A DNA stretch of 63,817 bases from Nitrospira sp. (GTDB lineage: Bacteria; Nitrospirota; Nitrospiria; Nitrospirales; Nitrospiraceae). The stretch spans positions 1 through 63,817 of the forward strand of contig JAHBWR010000008.1 of the NCBI GenBank assembly GCA_019636875.1, written 5' to 3'. The notes beneath the pieces were generated by a model. It was not told where the DNA came from and ran no database searches. It was given only the letters and a program-made list of their open reading frames with translations. The position numbers and the translations under genes were made by a program. Below are positions 7,474-15,558 of the stretch, in pieces; position 1 is the stretch's first letter; each line of letters begins with the position of its first letter.

Positions 7474-8904
7474 CTAGCTCCTCGTGCCACCGACCGTAAT
7501 TTCGTCGATCTTAATGGTCGGTAAGCCGACTCCCACCGGAACCGACTGCCCATCCTTCCCACAAGTCCCGATACCGTTATCGAGCTTCAGATCGTGTCCC
7601 ACCATGGAGACTTTGGTGAGAATCTCAGGCCCATTCCCGATCAACGTGGCTCCCTTCACAGGCTTCGTAATTTGGCCGTCCTCAATCAGATAGGCTTCAC
7701 TCGCAGAAAATACGAACTTCCCGTTCGTAATATCGACTTGCCCGCCTCCGAACGAGACAGCGTAGAGCCCTTTTTTGACTGAGCGGATAATATCCTGGGG
7801 GTCGGACTCCCCCGCCAGCATAAAGGTATTCGTCATACGAGGGAGCACCACACTTTGGTAATTCTCCCGCCGACCATTCCCAGTCAAGGGGATCCCCATG
7901 AGCCGTGCATTGAGCTTATCGGTAATATACCCACGGAGAATGCCTTTCTCGATGAGCGTCGTACAGCTGGTCGGAGTCCCTTCATCATCCATATTCAACG
8001 AGCCGCGACGAGACGGAAGGGTTCCATCATCCACGATCGTGCAGACGTCGGATGCTACGCGCTTGCCTACCAGACTCGAAAAGGCCGATGTTTTCTTTCG
8101 ATTGAAATCCGCTTCCAAGCCATGTCCGATTGCTTCGTGGAGTAAGATGCCGGGCCATCCACCGCTCAAAACGACCGGCATCACCCCAGCCGGTGCGTCG
8201 ACCGCCGAGAGGTTGAGAATCGCCTCTCGTGCCGCTTCTCGGGCATAGTCCAGATGGCGCCCTCCTTCTCGATAGAATTCAAACGCAACCCGGCCGCCAC
8301 CACCGAAGCTCCCTACCTGCCGATTATCACCCTCCTCGGCGATACAGGTGATCTGCAAGCGGGACAACGGTTGAATATCAGTCACCAAGGTTCCATCGGA
8401 GGTAGCCACCGCCACCATCTTATACTCGGTGTTAAAGGACGCCAACACGTTCTTGATGCGAGGATCGTATCGTCTGGCTTCCGCATCGATCTCGTTCAAG
8501 AGGGCCACACGCTCCGCCGTCGCAACTTCGGCCTTGGCCTGTTCCATCGGATAGAGATCTCTTGTGGGGCGTTGTTGCGTGGGCACCGGTGCGGGCGAAT
8601 CCCCTTTGGGGGAGTTGGCAATATACCGCGCCGTATCCGCCGCAATCTCAAGATCCTTTTTCGTGAGTTCATCCGAGTAGGCAAATCCGGTCTTTTCTCC
8701 GGCCGTTGCACGAACTCCGACACCTTGAGAAATACTTTTAGCCGCACGCTTGACGATGCCCTCCTCCATAGACACTGACTCCGACGTACGCGACTCGAAA
8801 TACAGATCCGCATAATCCACGTCGCGGACATTGAGCCGATCAAGGGCATGCTGCGCTTCGAACTCAGTGACGCCAAATTTACTCAATTGGATAAGATCAG
8901 ACAT
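7474..8904 (-). CDS. tldD: TldD metalloprotease
   Basis: This 476-residue protein is the catalytic TldD subunit. The zinc motif HEAIGH followed by GLEADFNRK is intact in the middle of the protein, and the C-terminal barrel includes NGRRENYQ and GGGQVDITNGKF. The length is typical (about 480). It lies directly upstream of pmbA on the same strand, the usual partner arrangement. TldD/E is cytoplasmic and cleaves unstructured peptides. Its presence in a genome that also carries the HExxH peptide-modification enzyme at 27180-28745 is worth noting, but the genes are 18 kb apart and no link is shown. Confidence 0.95.
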   Translation of the reverse strand: MSDLIQLSKFGVTEFEAQHALDRLNVRDVDYADLYFESRTSESVSMEEGIVKRAAKSISQGVGVRATAGEKTGFAYSDELTKKDLEIAADTARYIANSPKGDSPAPVPTQQRPTRDLYPMEQAKAEVATAERVALLNEIDAEARRYDPRIKNVLASFNTEYKMVAVATSDGTLVTDIQPLSRLQITCIAEEGDNRQVGSFGGGGRVAFEFYREGGRHLDYAREAAREAILNLSAVDAPAGVMPVVLSGGWPGILLHEAIGHGLEADFNRKKTSAFSSLVGKRVASDVCTIVDDGTLPSRRGSLNMDDEGTPTSCTTLIEKGILRGYITDKLNARLMGIPLTGNGRRENYQSVVLPRMTNTFMLAGESDPQDIIRSVKKGLYAVSFGGGQVDITNGKFVFSASEAYLIEDGQITKPVKGATLIGNGPEILTKVSMVGHDLKLDNGIGTCGKDGQSVPVGVGLPTIKIDEITVGGTRS

Positions 8905-9021
8905 AGGTCAGTCTTTCTAGTCTCAGTGTGGCGTTAAGAAGTTGGCAGTATAGCCCAATCATTTCCGCAGTCGCAAATGCGCTCAGGCCGCTCCGGCATA
9001 ATTCCAAGGAAGTGTTCATTC

Positions 9022-9045
9022 TAGAATTACCTTCTTAGAATTACC
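9022..9045. repeat. Short direct repeat upstream of the uppS promoter
   Basis: The 10-mer TAGAATTACC occurs twice, at 9022-9031 and 9036-9045, with a 14-bp period. The pair lies just upstream of the -35 element of the uppS promoter. It could be an activator site or an AT-rich upstream element, or chance. Confidence 0.35.
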
Positions 9046-9055
9046 GAGTTATCGT

Positions 9056-9084
9056 TTGACATTCCCTAGGCCCACCAGTAGACT
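9056..9084 (+). promoter_or_regulatory. Predicted sigma70-type promoter for uppS-cdsA-dxr
   Basis: TTGACA at 9056-9061 is a perfect -35 hexamer. With a 17-bp spacer the -10 position at 9079-9084 reads TAGACT (four of six consensus matches). The uppS start codon follows 57 bp downstream. This is the best promoter match seen in the first 10 kb and fits the start of a plus-strand gene cluster. Confidence 0.6.
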
Positions 9085-9141
9085 CTGACCACTTCAGCCC
9101 GTCTGCACACTAACCCTGTTAGGAGCTGATTCAAAGTTCAT

Positions 9142-9927
9142 ATGGCACACCGGCCATCTTTAAATCTCGATCACCTTTCAGAAAGCGAACTCACCGCCAA
9201 ATTGGAGCTGGATCTGCTCCCAAAGCATGTCGCGGTCATTATGGACGGCAACGGTCGCTGGGCTGAGCTACGTGGTCTTCCTCGGATCGCTGGCCATCGT
9301 GAAGGCATCAATTCCGTCAGAGAAATGATCACCTTGTGTCTGGAGTTAGGCATTCGGGCTCTGACGATCTACGCGTTCTCTCAGGAGAACTGGAATCGCC
9401 CGACTCACGAAATCAGCGCCCTCATGGGGCTCTTGGAGCATTACCTCTCCACGGAACGGGCCAGTTTGATCGAGCAAGGGGTTCGCTTCCGAGCCATCGG
9501 ACGCCACGATCTCCTTCCACAATCCGCCCAACACTGGGTTCGTACTACCGAGAAAGAGACCACTCATCTCGATAAGATGATCCTGACCGTCGCGTTGAGC
9601 TACGGCGGACGAGCAGAAATCGTCGATGCCGTAAAATCGCTGATCGGCGATGTCCGAACGGGCACCATAGAGCCGAACCAAATCGATGAAACTATGTTCA
9701 CCGAGTACCTCTCCACTCATCCGCTCCCTGACCCAGACCTTCTGATTCGAACGAGTGGAGAAACCAGGATCAGCAACTTTCTCCTGTGGCAGTTAGCCTA
9801 CACCGAACTGTGCTTCAGCCCGACGCTATGGCCTGATTTTCGCCGGCGAGAGTTCCTCCTGGCGCTGATCGAGTACCAAAAACGGGAACGTCGATTTGGT
9901 CGAGTCCTAAGCACCATATCGTCATAA
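9142..9927 (+). CDS. uppS: Isoprenyl (undecaprenyl) diphosphate synthase
   Basis: This 261-residue cis-prenyltransferase makes the C55 lipid carrier used for peptidoglycan and O-antigen synthesis. The signature HVAVIMDGNGRWA holds the catalytic Asp; further on are GHREGINSVREM, LTIYAFSQENW and the C-terminal DLLIRTSGETRISNFLLWQ, all diagnostic. Length is slightly above the E. coli enzyme because of a short N-terminal extension. It heads a cluster with cdsA (5 bp downstream), dxr and rseP. This uppS-cdsA-dxr-rseP order is conserved in many bacteria and links isoprenoid and lipid supply to envelope stress. The cytosolic enzyme probably acts near the membrane. Confidence 0.97.
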   Translation: MAHRPSLNLDHLSESELTAKLELDLLPKHVAVIMDGNGRWAELRGLPRIAGHREGINSVREMITLCLELGIRALTIYAFSQENWNRPTHEISALMGLLEHYLSTERASLIEQGVRFRAIGRHDLLPQSAQHWVRTTEKETTHLDKMILTVALSYGGRAEIVDAVKSLIGDVRTGTIEPNQIDETMFTEYLSTHPLPDPDLLIRTSGETRISNFLLWQLAYTELCFSPTLWPDFRRREFLLALIEYQKRERRFGRVLSTISS

Positions 9928-9932
9928 CACTT

Positions 9933-10823
9933 GTGGGATACCCCCTCGCGACAAAAATCCTGGCCCATAGCTCTAGATTTGTGACGACCTCACCGGCACG
10001 CACCCGACAATTCGACCTCCGCCGTCTCTACACCGCGCTTGCGCTGATTCCCGGAGTCTATCTCATCATCGCACACCTTGTTCCCTGGGCCTTGACCCTG
10101 CTTTTGCTCGTGGTTGGTGTGATTGCCCTGCTGGAACTCTACAAGCTCAGCTTCCCCTCAGGCTTGAATCATCTCCTTCTGGCAGGAGGTCTGACAGGAT
10201 TTACCCTGACACTTATCCAACCACACTTTTCGTTCTCCTGGTCAGAACTGCTCGTGGGCTGCGTCCTGGTGGCCCTTGTGGCCGTATTTATCTCCGCGGC
10301 ATCAGCACAACATCGATGGAACGATGCACGCGTGATCCTCCTGGGCATGCTATACGTGGGGTTCCCTCTGAGTACCGTGGTCTCGGCCCGCACACTACCG
10401 GATGGCCAGTGGCTCGTGCTCTTCCTGGCAGTTGTGACATGGGCGTCAGACATCGGGGCCTACTATGCGGGAACCTTGTGGGGAAAGCATCCGTTACTCC
10501 CGTCGATCAGTCCGAAGAAAACCGTCGAGGGGGTACTCGGTGGACTCATCCTGGCGGTCGCGGTGGCACTCCTGGCGCAGCAGTGGTTTGCGTCACAGCT
10601 CCCAGTATCCGATGCATTGATCCTTGGCGCCCTCCTGACGATGGTGGGCCTCATCGGAGATCTATTTGAATCGTTCATCAAACGACGAACCGGGGTCAAA
10701 GACTCAGGCGGGATCTTGCCGGGTCATGGCGGAATGCTGGACCGTCTTGATAGTCTCTTGTTCACCGCCCCCACGTTCTACTACTATGTCGCCTACATTC
10801 GAGGCCTGTCGCCACTTTCCTGA
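9933..10823 (+). CDS. cdsA: Phosphatidate cytidylyltransferase
   Basis: This 296-residue integral membrane enzyme converts phosphatidic acid and CTP into CDP-diacylglycerol, the precursor of all phospholipid head groups. The C-terminal signature KDSGGILPGHGGMLDRLDS, with its acidic metal ligands, is intact and about eight hydrophobic helices precede it. The start is uncertain: GTG at 9933 gives the shown length and begins five bases after the uppS stop, but neither it nor a second GTG at 9979 has a convincing ribosome binding site, so translational coupling to uppS is likely. The gene precedes dxr by 20 bp. Confidence 0.93.
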   Translation: MGYPLATKILAHSSRFVTTSPARTRQFDLRRLYTALALIPGVYLIIAHLVPWALTLLLLVVGVIALLELYKLSFPSGLNHLLLAGGLTGFTLTLIQPHFSFSWSELLVGCVLVALVAVFISAASAQHRWNDARVILLGMLYVGFPLSTVVSARTLPDGQWLVLFLAVVTWASDIGAYYAGTLWGKHPLLPSISPKKTVEGVLGGLILAVAVALLAQQWFASQLPVSDALILGALLTMVGLIGDLFESFIKRRTGVKDSGGILPGHGGMLDRLDSLLFTAPTFYYYVAYIRGLSPLS

Positions 10824-10843
10824 GTGAATGGAGAGGAGAAGAC

Positions 10844-12007
10844 ATGAAGCCGATAATCATCTTGGGATCGACCGGATCGATCGGAACCAACACGCTCGAT
10901 ATCGTTCAACGGTTTCCCGATGAATTTCGCGTGGTGGGTCTGACCGCCGGCAATAATATCGAGAAGCTCGAGGAGCAGATTCGCCGCTTTAGGCCTAAAA
11001 CCGTCGCTGTCTCCTCCGAATCCTCTGCCGCCCTCCTTCGTAGCCGATGTGCGGATCTCCGAGTTGAGATCCTGTCCGGGGAAGACGGCATTACCCACGT
11101 GGCATCGGTCTTGGATGCTGAATTGGTCATTTCCGCCATCGTGGGAGCCGCTGGGCTTGTTCCGACTCTCTCCGCTATTCGAAGCGGCAAGCATATCGCG
11201 TTAGCGAATAAAGAGCCGATGGTCATGGCGGGAAAGTTGATGCAGGATGAAGCGCGCAAACACGGGGTCAGGATTTTCCCGGTCGATAGCGAACATAGCG
11301 CCATCTTTCAGTCGCTGGAGGGGCATCGGATTGAAGATGTCCGGCGACTGATTCTCACGGCGTCCGGCGGAGCGCTCTGGACGCTGACTCACGAACAACT
11401 TCAAGACGTGACCCCTGAACGGGCCTTGCAGCATCCCAACTGGAAGATGGGGGCCAAGATCACCATCGACTCGGCGACGTTGATGAATAAAGGGTTGGAG
11501 GTCGTGGAAGCTCGATGGCTGTTTGATATCCCTGAGTCCAATATCGAGGTCATGGTCCATCGAGAAAGCATCATTCACTCGCTGGTTGAATACAAAGATC
11601 GTTCGATTATTGCCCAATTAGGGCTTCCTGACATGCGAACGCCCATCTCGTACGCGATGCACTACCCCGCACGGATGACGCTTGATCTTCCTTCGCTGGA
11701 GTTGACGGAGATCGGACGACTGTCCTTTTCCAAACCCGACCATGATCGATTCCCCTGTCTCAATCTCGGGTATGAATCGCTTCGCATCGGAGGCACCATG
11801 CCGGCCACGATGAATGCGGCCAATGAGATTGCCGTCGATGCATTTCTCAACCATGGCCTCCGCTTCGTTGAAATCCCGCAGGTGATTCGCAATACCATGG
11901 AAGCGCATAGTCAGCAAGAAATCACGTGCCTCGATGACGCCTTGGAAGCTGACCGTTGGGCAAGAGAAAAAGCCGAATCATTGGTGCACGCACTCTCTCA
12001 CTCATGA
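10844..12007 (+). CDS. dxr: 1-deoxy-D-xylulose-5-phosphate reductoisomerase
   Basis: This 387-residue enzyme catalyses the committed step of the MEP isoprenoid pathway, turning DXP into methylerythritol phosphate with NADPH. The N-terminal Rossmann motif is GSTGSIGTNTLDIV. The metal and substrate region has PVDSEHSAIFQ and TASGGAL, and the later MVHRESIIHSLVEY and AMHYPAR blocks are conserved. Length matches the family. GGAGAGGAG before the ATG is a good ribosome binding site. It supplies precursors for the uppS product two genes upstream. Only this MEP-pathway gene is in the window. Confidence 0.97.
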   Translation: MKPIIILGSTGSIGTNTLDIVQRFPDEFRVVGLTAGNNIEKLEEQIRRFRPKTVAVSSESSAALLRSRCADLRVEILSGEDGITHVASVLDAELVISAIVGAAGLVPTLSAIRSGKHIALANKEPMVMAGKLMQDEARKHGVRIFPVDSEHSAIFQSLEGHRIEDVRRLILTASGGALWTLTHEQLQDVTPERALQHPNWKMGAKITIDSATLMNKGLEVVEARWLFDIPESNIEVMVHRESIIHSLVEYKDRSIIAQLGLPDMRTPISYAMHYPARMTLDLPSLELTEIGRLSFSKPDHDRFPCLNLGYESLRIGGTMPATMNAANEIAVDAFLNHGLRFVEIPQVIRNTMEAHSQQEITCLDDALEADRWAREKAESLVHALSHS

Positions 12008-12012
12008 TTGTT

Positions 12013-12040
12013 TTGCATTTCACATAACGTCTGTTAGAGT
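12013..12040 (+). promoter_or_regulatory. Possible promoter before rseP
   Basis: TTGCAT at 12013-12018 and TAGAGT at 12035-12040 are separated by 16 bp, 31 bp before the rseP start codon. Both hexamers are imperfect, so this is a weak prediction of a second start inside the cluster. Confidence 0.3.
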
Positions 12041-12071
12041 TAGAGAACCGAGTACGCAACAGGGAGTTCTC

Positions 12072-13463
12072 ATGACATCCGCATTCGCCTGGTCCCCCGA
12101 TACGCTCTGGCTTCTCCTCCAGAAGGCGTGGTGGTTTCTCGTCGTCCTTGGTGTCTTGGTGGCCTTCCACGAACTAGGCCACTTCCTCGCCGCCCGCTGG
12201 GTCGGAGTGAAAGTCTTGAAGTTTTCGATCGGATTCGGTCCGAAGATCTTCGGCCGTCAGGTCGGTGAAACGGAGTACCTCGTCTCAGCCGTTCCCCTTG
12301 GTGGCTATGTCAAACTATTCGGTGAGGACGAAACAGAAGCCACGACCCCCGATGACCGCCGCCGATCCTTTTCCCACCAAGGCTTGTGGGGAAAGGTTCT
12401 GATCGTCGCCGCTGGACCGGGGTTTAATTTCATTCTGGCTTACTTGATCTTTGCCGGGTGGCTATCGACCGGATCGCCCCTCTTTGTCCCAACCTTTCGT
12501 GATTTGAGCGCGGATGTCGAAGCACTCGTTCCCGGATCCCCGGCATCAGTGGCCGGCATGGAAGTCGGCGACCGTGTCGTCAGCGTGAATGGGAAAGAAA
12601 TCACTACCAAGACTGAATTGCTGGACCTCATCTCCCGGAGTAGTGGACAGCCGATCTCACTGGAGGTCCGACGAGACGGACACCTCAAAGCGATCACGGC
12701 GACTCCCGTGCAGATGACTGGGGATGAGATCTCTAAAGAAGAACCGCTATACACCATCGGGGTTGAAGAAATGCCCGCGTTGGTTACATCGGTCCTACAT
12801 GGATCACCGGCATCCACGGCTGGACTCCAGCCCGGTGATCGGGTGGTCGCGATCGAGGGACAGACGGTCTATTCGTGGTCCCAGATGACCACACACGTAA
12901 GAGAGCATCCTGGGACGCCGTTGAAATTCGAGGTGCTCCGCGAAGGAATCCGCACCACATTGACTGTCACGCCGGCCAGTGAAAAACTCACGGTGAATGG
13001 ACAGACCTCTGAAGTGGGAAAGATCGGCATCTCCGGTCCTGGCCGTTCGTTAATGCGGTCCGAGAGCGTGGCGGAAGCCGTGTACCAGGGGCTGGAAGCC
13101 ACGTGGGGATGGACGGAGCTGACGGCCATCGGTCTCTATAAGATGGTGGTTGGTGACATTTCGAGCAAGAATATCGGCGGCCCACTGACGATCGCGAATA
13201 TCTCGGGGGAAGCCGCTTCTCAAGGTGCCTCGAGCGTCGTCTTTTTGATCGCCATTCTGAGCATCAACCTCGGCGTCCTGAATCTCCTGCCGATCCCCAT
13301 TCTTGACGGTGGCCACTTGCTCTTTTTCTTGATTGAAGGCATTCTCCGTAAACCCCTTGGCGAACGACAGCGAGAGGTTGCGCAACAGGTGGGTTTGGTG
13401 TTATTGGTCGGTGTCATGATCTTCGCCTTTTGGAACGACCTGGAACGGATCTTCTCCCGCTAG
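12072..13463 (+). CDS. rseP: RseP-type site-2 membrane metalloprotease
   Basis: This 463-residue intramembrane zinc protease has HELGH at residues 33-37 in the first membrane helix and LDGG in the C-terminal membrane segment (PIPILDGGHLLFF), which together form the active site. Two PDZ domains lie between them (around 130-200 and 220-300). In other bacteria RseP cleaves anti-sigma factors after a DegS-type cut, and also removes leftover signal peptides. The ATG at 12072 follows AGGGAG and places the metal motif at the usual distance; an upstream in-frame start inside dxr is rejected. No anti-sigma factor gene is seen nearby. A large palindrome begins right after the stop codon. Confidence 0.95.
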   Translation: MTSAFAWSPDTLWLLLQKAWWFLVVLGVLVAFHELGHFLAARWVGVKVLKFSIGFGPKIFGRQVGETEYLVSAVPLGGYVKLFGEDETEATTPDDRRRSFSHQGLWGKVLIVAAGPGFNFILAYLIFAGWLSTGSPLFVPTFRDLSADVEALVPGSPASVAGMEVGDRVVSVNGKEITTKTELLDLISRSSGQPISLEVRRDGHLKAITATPVQMTGDEISKEEPLYTIGVEEMPALVTSVLHGSPASTAGLQPGDRVVAIEGQTVYSWSQMTTHVREHPGTPLKFEVLREGIRTTLTVTPASEKLTVNGQTSEVGKIGISGPGRSLMRSESVAEAVYQGLEATWGWTELTAIGLYKMVVGDISSKNIGGPLTIANISGEAASQGASSVVFLIAILSINLGVLNLLPIPILDGGHLLFFLIEGILRKPLGERQREVAQQVGLVLLVGVMIFAFWNDLERIFSR

Positions 13464-13590
13464 ACAGAATGCTGAAACAGGTCACTAGCTTCGTTCTCGA
13501 CTCCAAGAAATCCTCAACGTACCCCAGAGGGTACGCCTCCGATTTCTGTTCGCCTGCGACCTCGTTAGATGGCTCGTGTGAGCATTCTGT
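13464..13590. repeat. 127-bp imperfect palindrome between rseP and proS
   Basis: Three nested pairs of arms share one axis near 13526.5: ACAGAATGCT (13464-13473) with AGCATTCTGT (13581-13590), GAAATC (13507-13512) with GATTTC (13541-13546), and CGTACCC (13518-13524) with GGGTACG (13529-13535) around a CAGA loop. It begins at the base after the rseP stop. The structure and size suggest a dispersed intergenic element (MITE or REP type) or a folded RNA between two genes; open frames across it on both strands are by-products of its symmetry. Confidence 0.65.
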
Positions 13591-13634
13591 ACAATCTTCC
13601 ACCGTTCGACTCACATCCTAACTACCTCTGCGCC

Positions 13635-15353
13635 ATGAAGATGTCCCAATTGTTAATTCCTACGCTGCGGGACGATCCCGGAGAAGCCGAAACCGTCAGC
13701 CATCGATTGATGTTGCGCGCGGGGCTAATCCGCAAGGTCGCGGCAGGGATCTACACCTATCTTCCGCTCGGCTTACGGGTCATCCGAAAGATTGAGCAGA
13801 TCATCCGCGAGGAGATGAATCGAGCCGGTGCGCAGGAGCTGCTGATGCCGATCGCGTCCCCTGCGGAACTCTGGAAAGAAACCGCCCGTTGGGAGTATTA
13901 CGGAAAGGAGCTCTTACGGTTCAAGGATCGTCACGAACGGGATTTCTGTTTAGGTCCGACTCATGAAGAAGTCATCACGGATCTCTTTCGGCGAGAGGTG
14001 CGTTCGTATCGCCAGCTTCCGTTGAATTTTTATCAAATCCAAACCAAATTCCGAGATGAGATTCGTCCCCGCTTTGGACTCATGCGAGGGCGTGAATTCA
14101 TCATGAAGGACGCCTATAGTTTTGACCTTGATGAAGCCGGCGCCAAGGCCAGCTACCAGAACATGTATGACGCCTACACGAGGATATTCACACGCTGCGG
14201 CCTGACCTTCCGGCCTGTAGAAGCAGACACGGGGCTGATCGGTGGGGATGTCTCGCATGAGTTCATGGTGCTCGCCGAAACAGGAGAAGCCACAGTCGTA
14301 TATAGTACGGAGGGATCCTATGCCGCCAACCTAGAACGAGCTGAGGCATGTCCCCCCACTGAAGTCGATGCAAGTGCGTTACTCCCGTTGACCGCTGTTG
14401 AAACACCTCAGCGCCGGACGGTCGAAGAGGTGACAGCTTTTTTAAAGATTTCATCTCGGCAACTGGTCAAGACGTTGCTGTACCGAGCCGGAACCGAATC
14501 CGTTGCTGTGCTGATCCGGGGGGATCATGAGGTCAACGAAGTCAAACTGGCGCGGTTGCTCCAGGTGACGGACGTCACATTGGCGGATCCTGAAACCGTA
14601 CAGCGTCTCACAGGATGCCCTCCAGGATTTGCAGGACCGATCGGGTTACAGCAGGTTCGCATTCTTGCCGATCGGGCCGTCGAAGGAATAAAAAACGTCG
14701 TCATCGGCGCCAATAAGGCCGACACACACTACCAGAACGCTAACGTCGGTCGTGATTTTTTCGTTGAACAATTTGCCGACCTTCGGAATGTGCAAGCCGG
14801 CGATCCATCCCCTCGTGGTGCTGGCATGTTGACGCTCGCCAAGGGAATCGAAGTCGGGCAGGTATTCCTGCTTGGCACCAAGTACAGTCAGAAAATGAAC
14901 GCCACCGTCCTCGATGAACAAGGTAAAGAGCGTGTAGCCATCATGGGTTGTTACGGCATCGGTGTGGGACGCACGGCCGCCGCAGCGATCGAACAGCATC
15001 ACGACGACAAAGGCATCATCTGGCCGTTTCCCATTGCACCGTTTCATGTACACTTACTGACGGTCAGCCAGTCTGAAAAAACGACTGAGACCGCTGCCCG
15101 ACTCTATTCAGACTTAGAGCATGCAGGTTTTGAGGTCCTCTGGGACGATCGTCCTGATCGAGCAGGGGTAAAATTCAATGATGCCGATCTCATCGGAATT
15201 CCCTTTCAGATCGTCATTGGCGATAAGGGTCTCGCCGACGGAATCGTGGAGATCAAGATCCGGAAGGGAGGACAAAAGTCGCGGATCGCTCCTCACGATC
15301 TGGTCGACCACCTGAAAACACTGCGCATCGAGCACGACCCATCTGTTCGGTGA
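13635..15353 (+). CDS. proS: Prolyl-tRNA synthetase
   Basis: This 572-residue class II aminoacyl-tRNA synthetase charges tRNA-Pro. Class II motifs are visible: motif 2 region FRDEIRPRFGLMRGREFIMKDAYSF and motif 3 MGCYGIGVGRTAAAA. The inserted YbaK-like editing domain is present (about 230-390, including VVIGANKADTHYQNANVGRDF), as in the bacterial-type enzyme. The ATG at 13635 is chosen because MKMSQLLIPTLRDDPGE is the standard N-terminus; a start at 13569 would lie inside the palindrome. The C-terminal anticodon-binding domain (VHLLTVSQSEKTTETA onward) is complete. Confidence 0.97.
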   Translation: MKMSQLLIPTLRDDPGEAETVSHRLMLRAGLIRKVAAGIYTYLPLGLRVIRKIEQIIREEMNRAGAQELLMPIASPAELWKETARWEYYGKELLRFKDRHERDFCLGPTHEEVITDLFRREVRSYRQLPLNFYQIQTKFRDEIRPRFGLMRGREFIMKDAYSFDLDEAGAKASYQNMYDAYTRIFTRCGLTFRPVEADTGLIGGDVSHEFMVLAETGEATVVYSTEGSYAANLERAEACPPTEVDASALLPLTAVETPQRRTVEEVTAFLKISSRQLVKTLLYRAGTESVAVLIRGDHEVNEVKLARLLQVTDVTLADPETVQRLTGCPPGFAGPIGLQQVRILADRAVEGIKNVVIGANKADTHYQNANVGRDFFVEQFADLRNVQAGDPSPRGAGMLTLAKGIEVGQVFLLGTKYSQKMNATVLDEQGKERVAIMGCYGIGVGRTAAAAIEQHHDDKGIIWPFPIAPFHVHLLTVSQSEKTTETAARLYSDLEHAGFEVLWDDRPDRAGVKFNDADLIGIPFQIVIGDKGLADGIVEIKIRKGGQKSRIAPHDLVDHLKTLRIEHDPSVR

Positions 15354-15558
15354 GACGCCGACACACGCGCACCTCCTCCTCCCTCGCCAATCGTTGATTC
15401 TCCTTCGATGGAAAATGCCTTTTCCTTGCCTTCCCGTCTCTTTCGGCTAGACTGAAACTCGATCCACAACGGTAGGCCGCGATCGCGAACCCAACGTGTT
15501 CTGATCCAGCGCGCAACCCGATTGTTCCGCGTCTCAACGGCAGCGAAAGCAAAGTCGG

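Noticed and set aside
13414..13621. Two short frames on opposite strands between rseP and proS
   Set aside because: Both cross the palindrome and mirror each other, so they reflect its symmetry and not coding selection.
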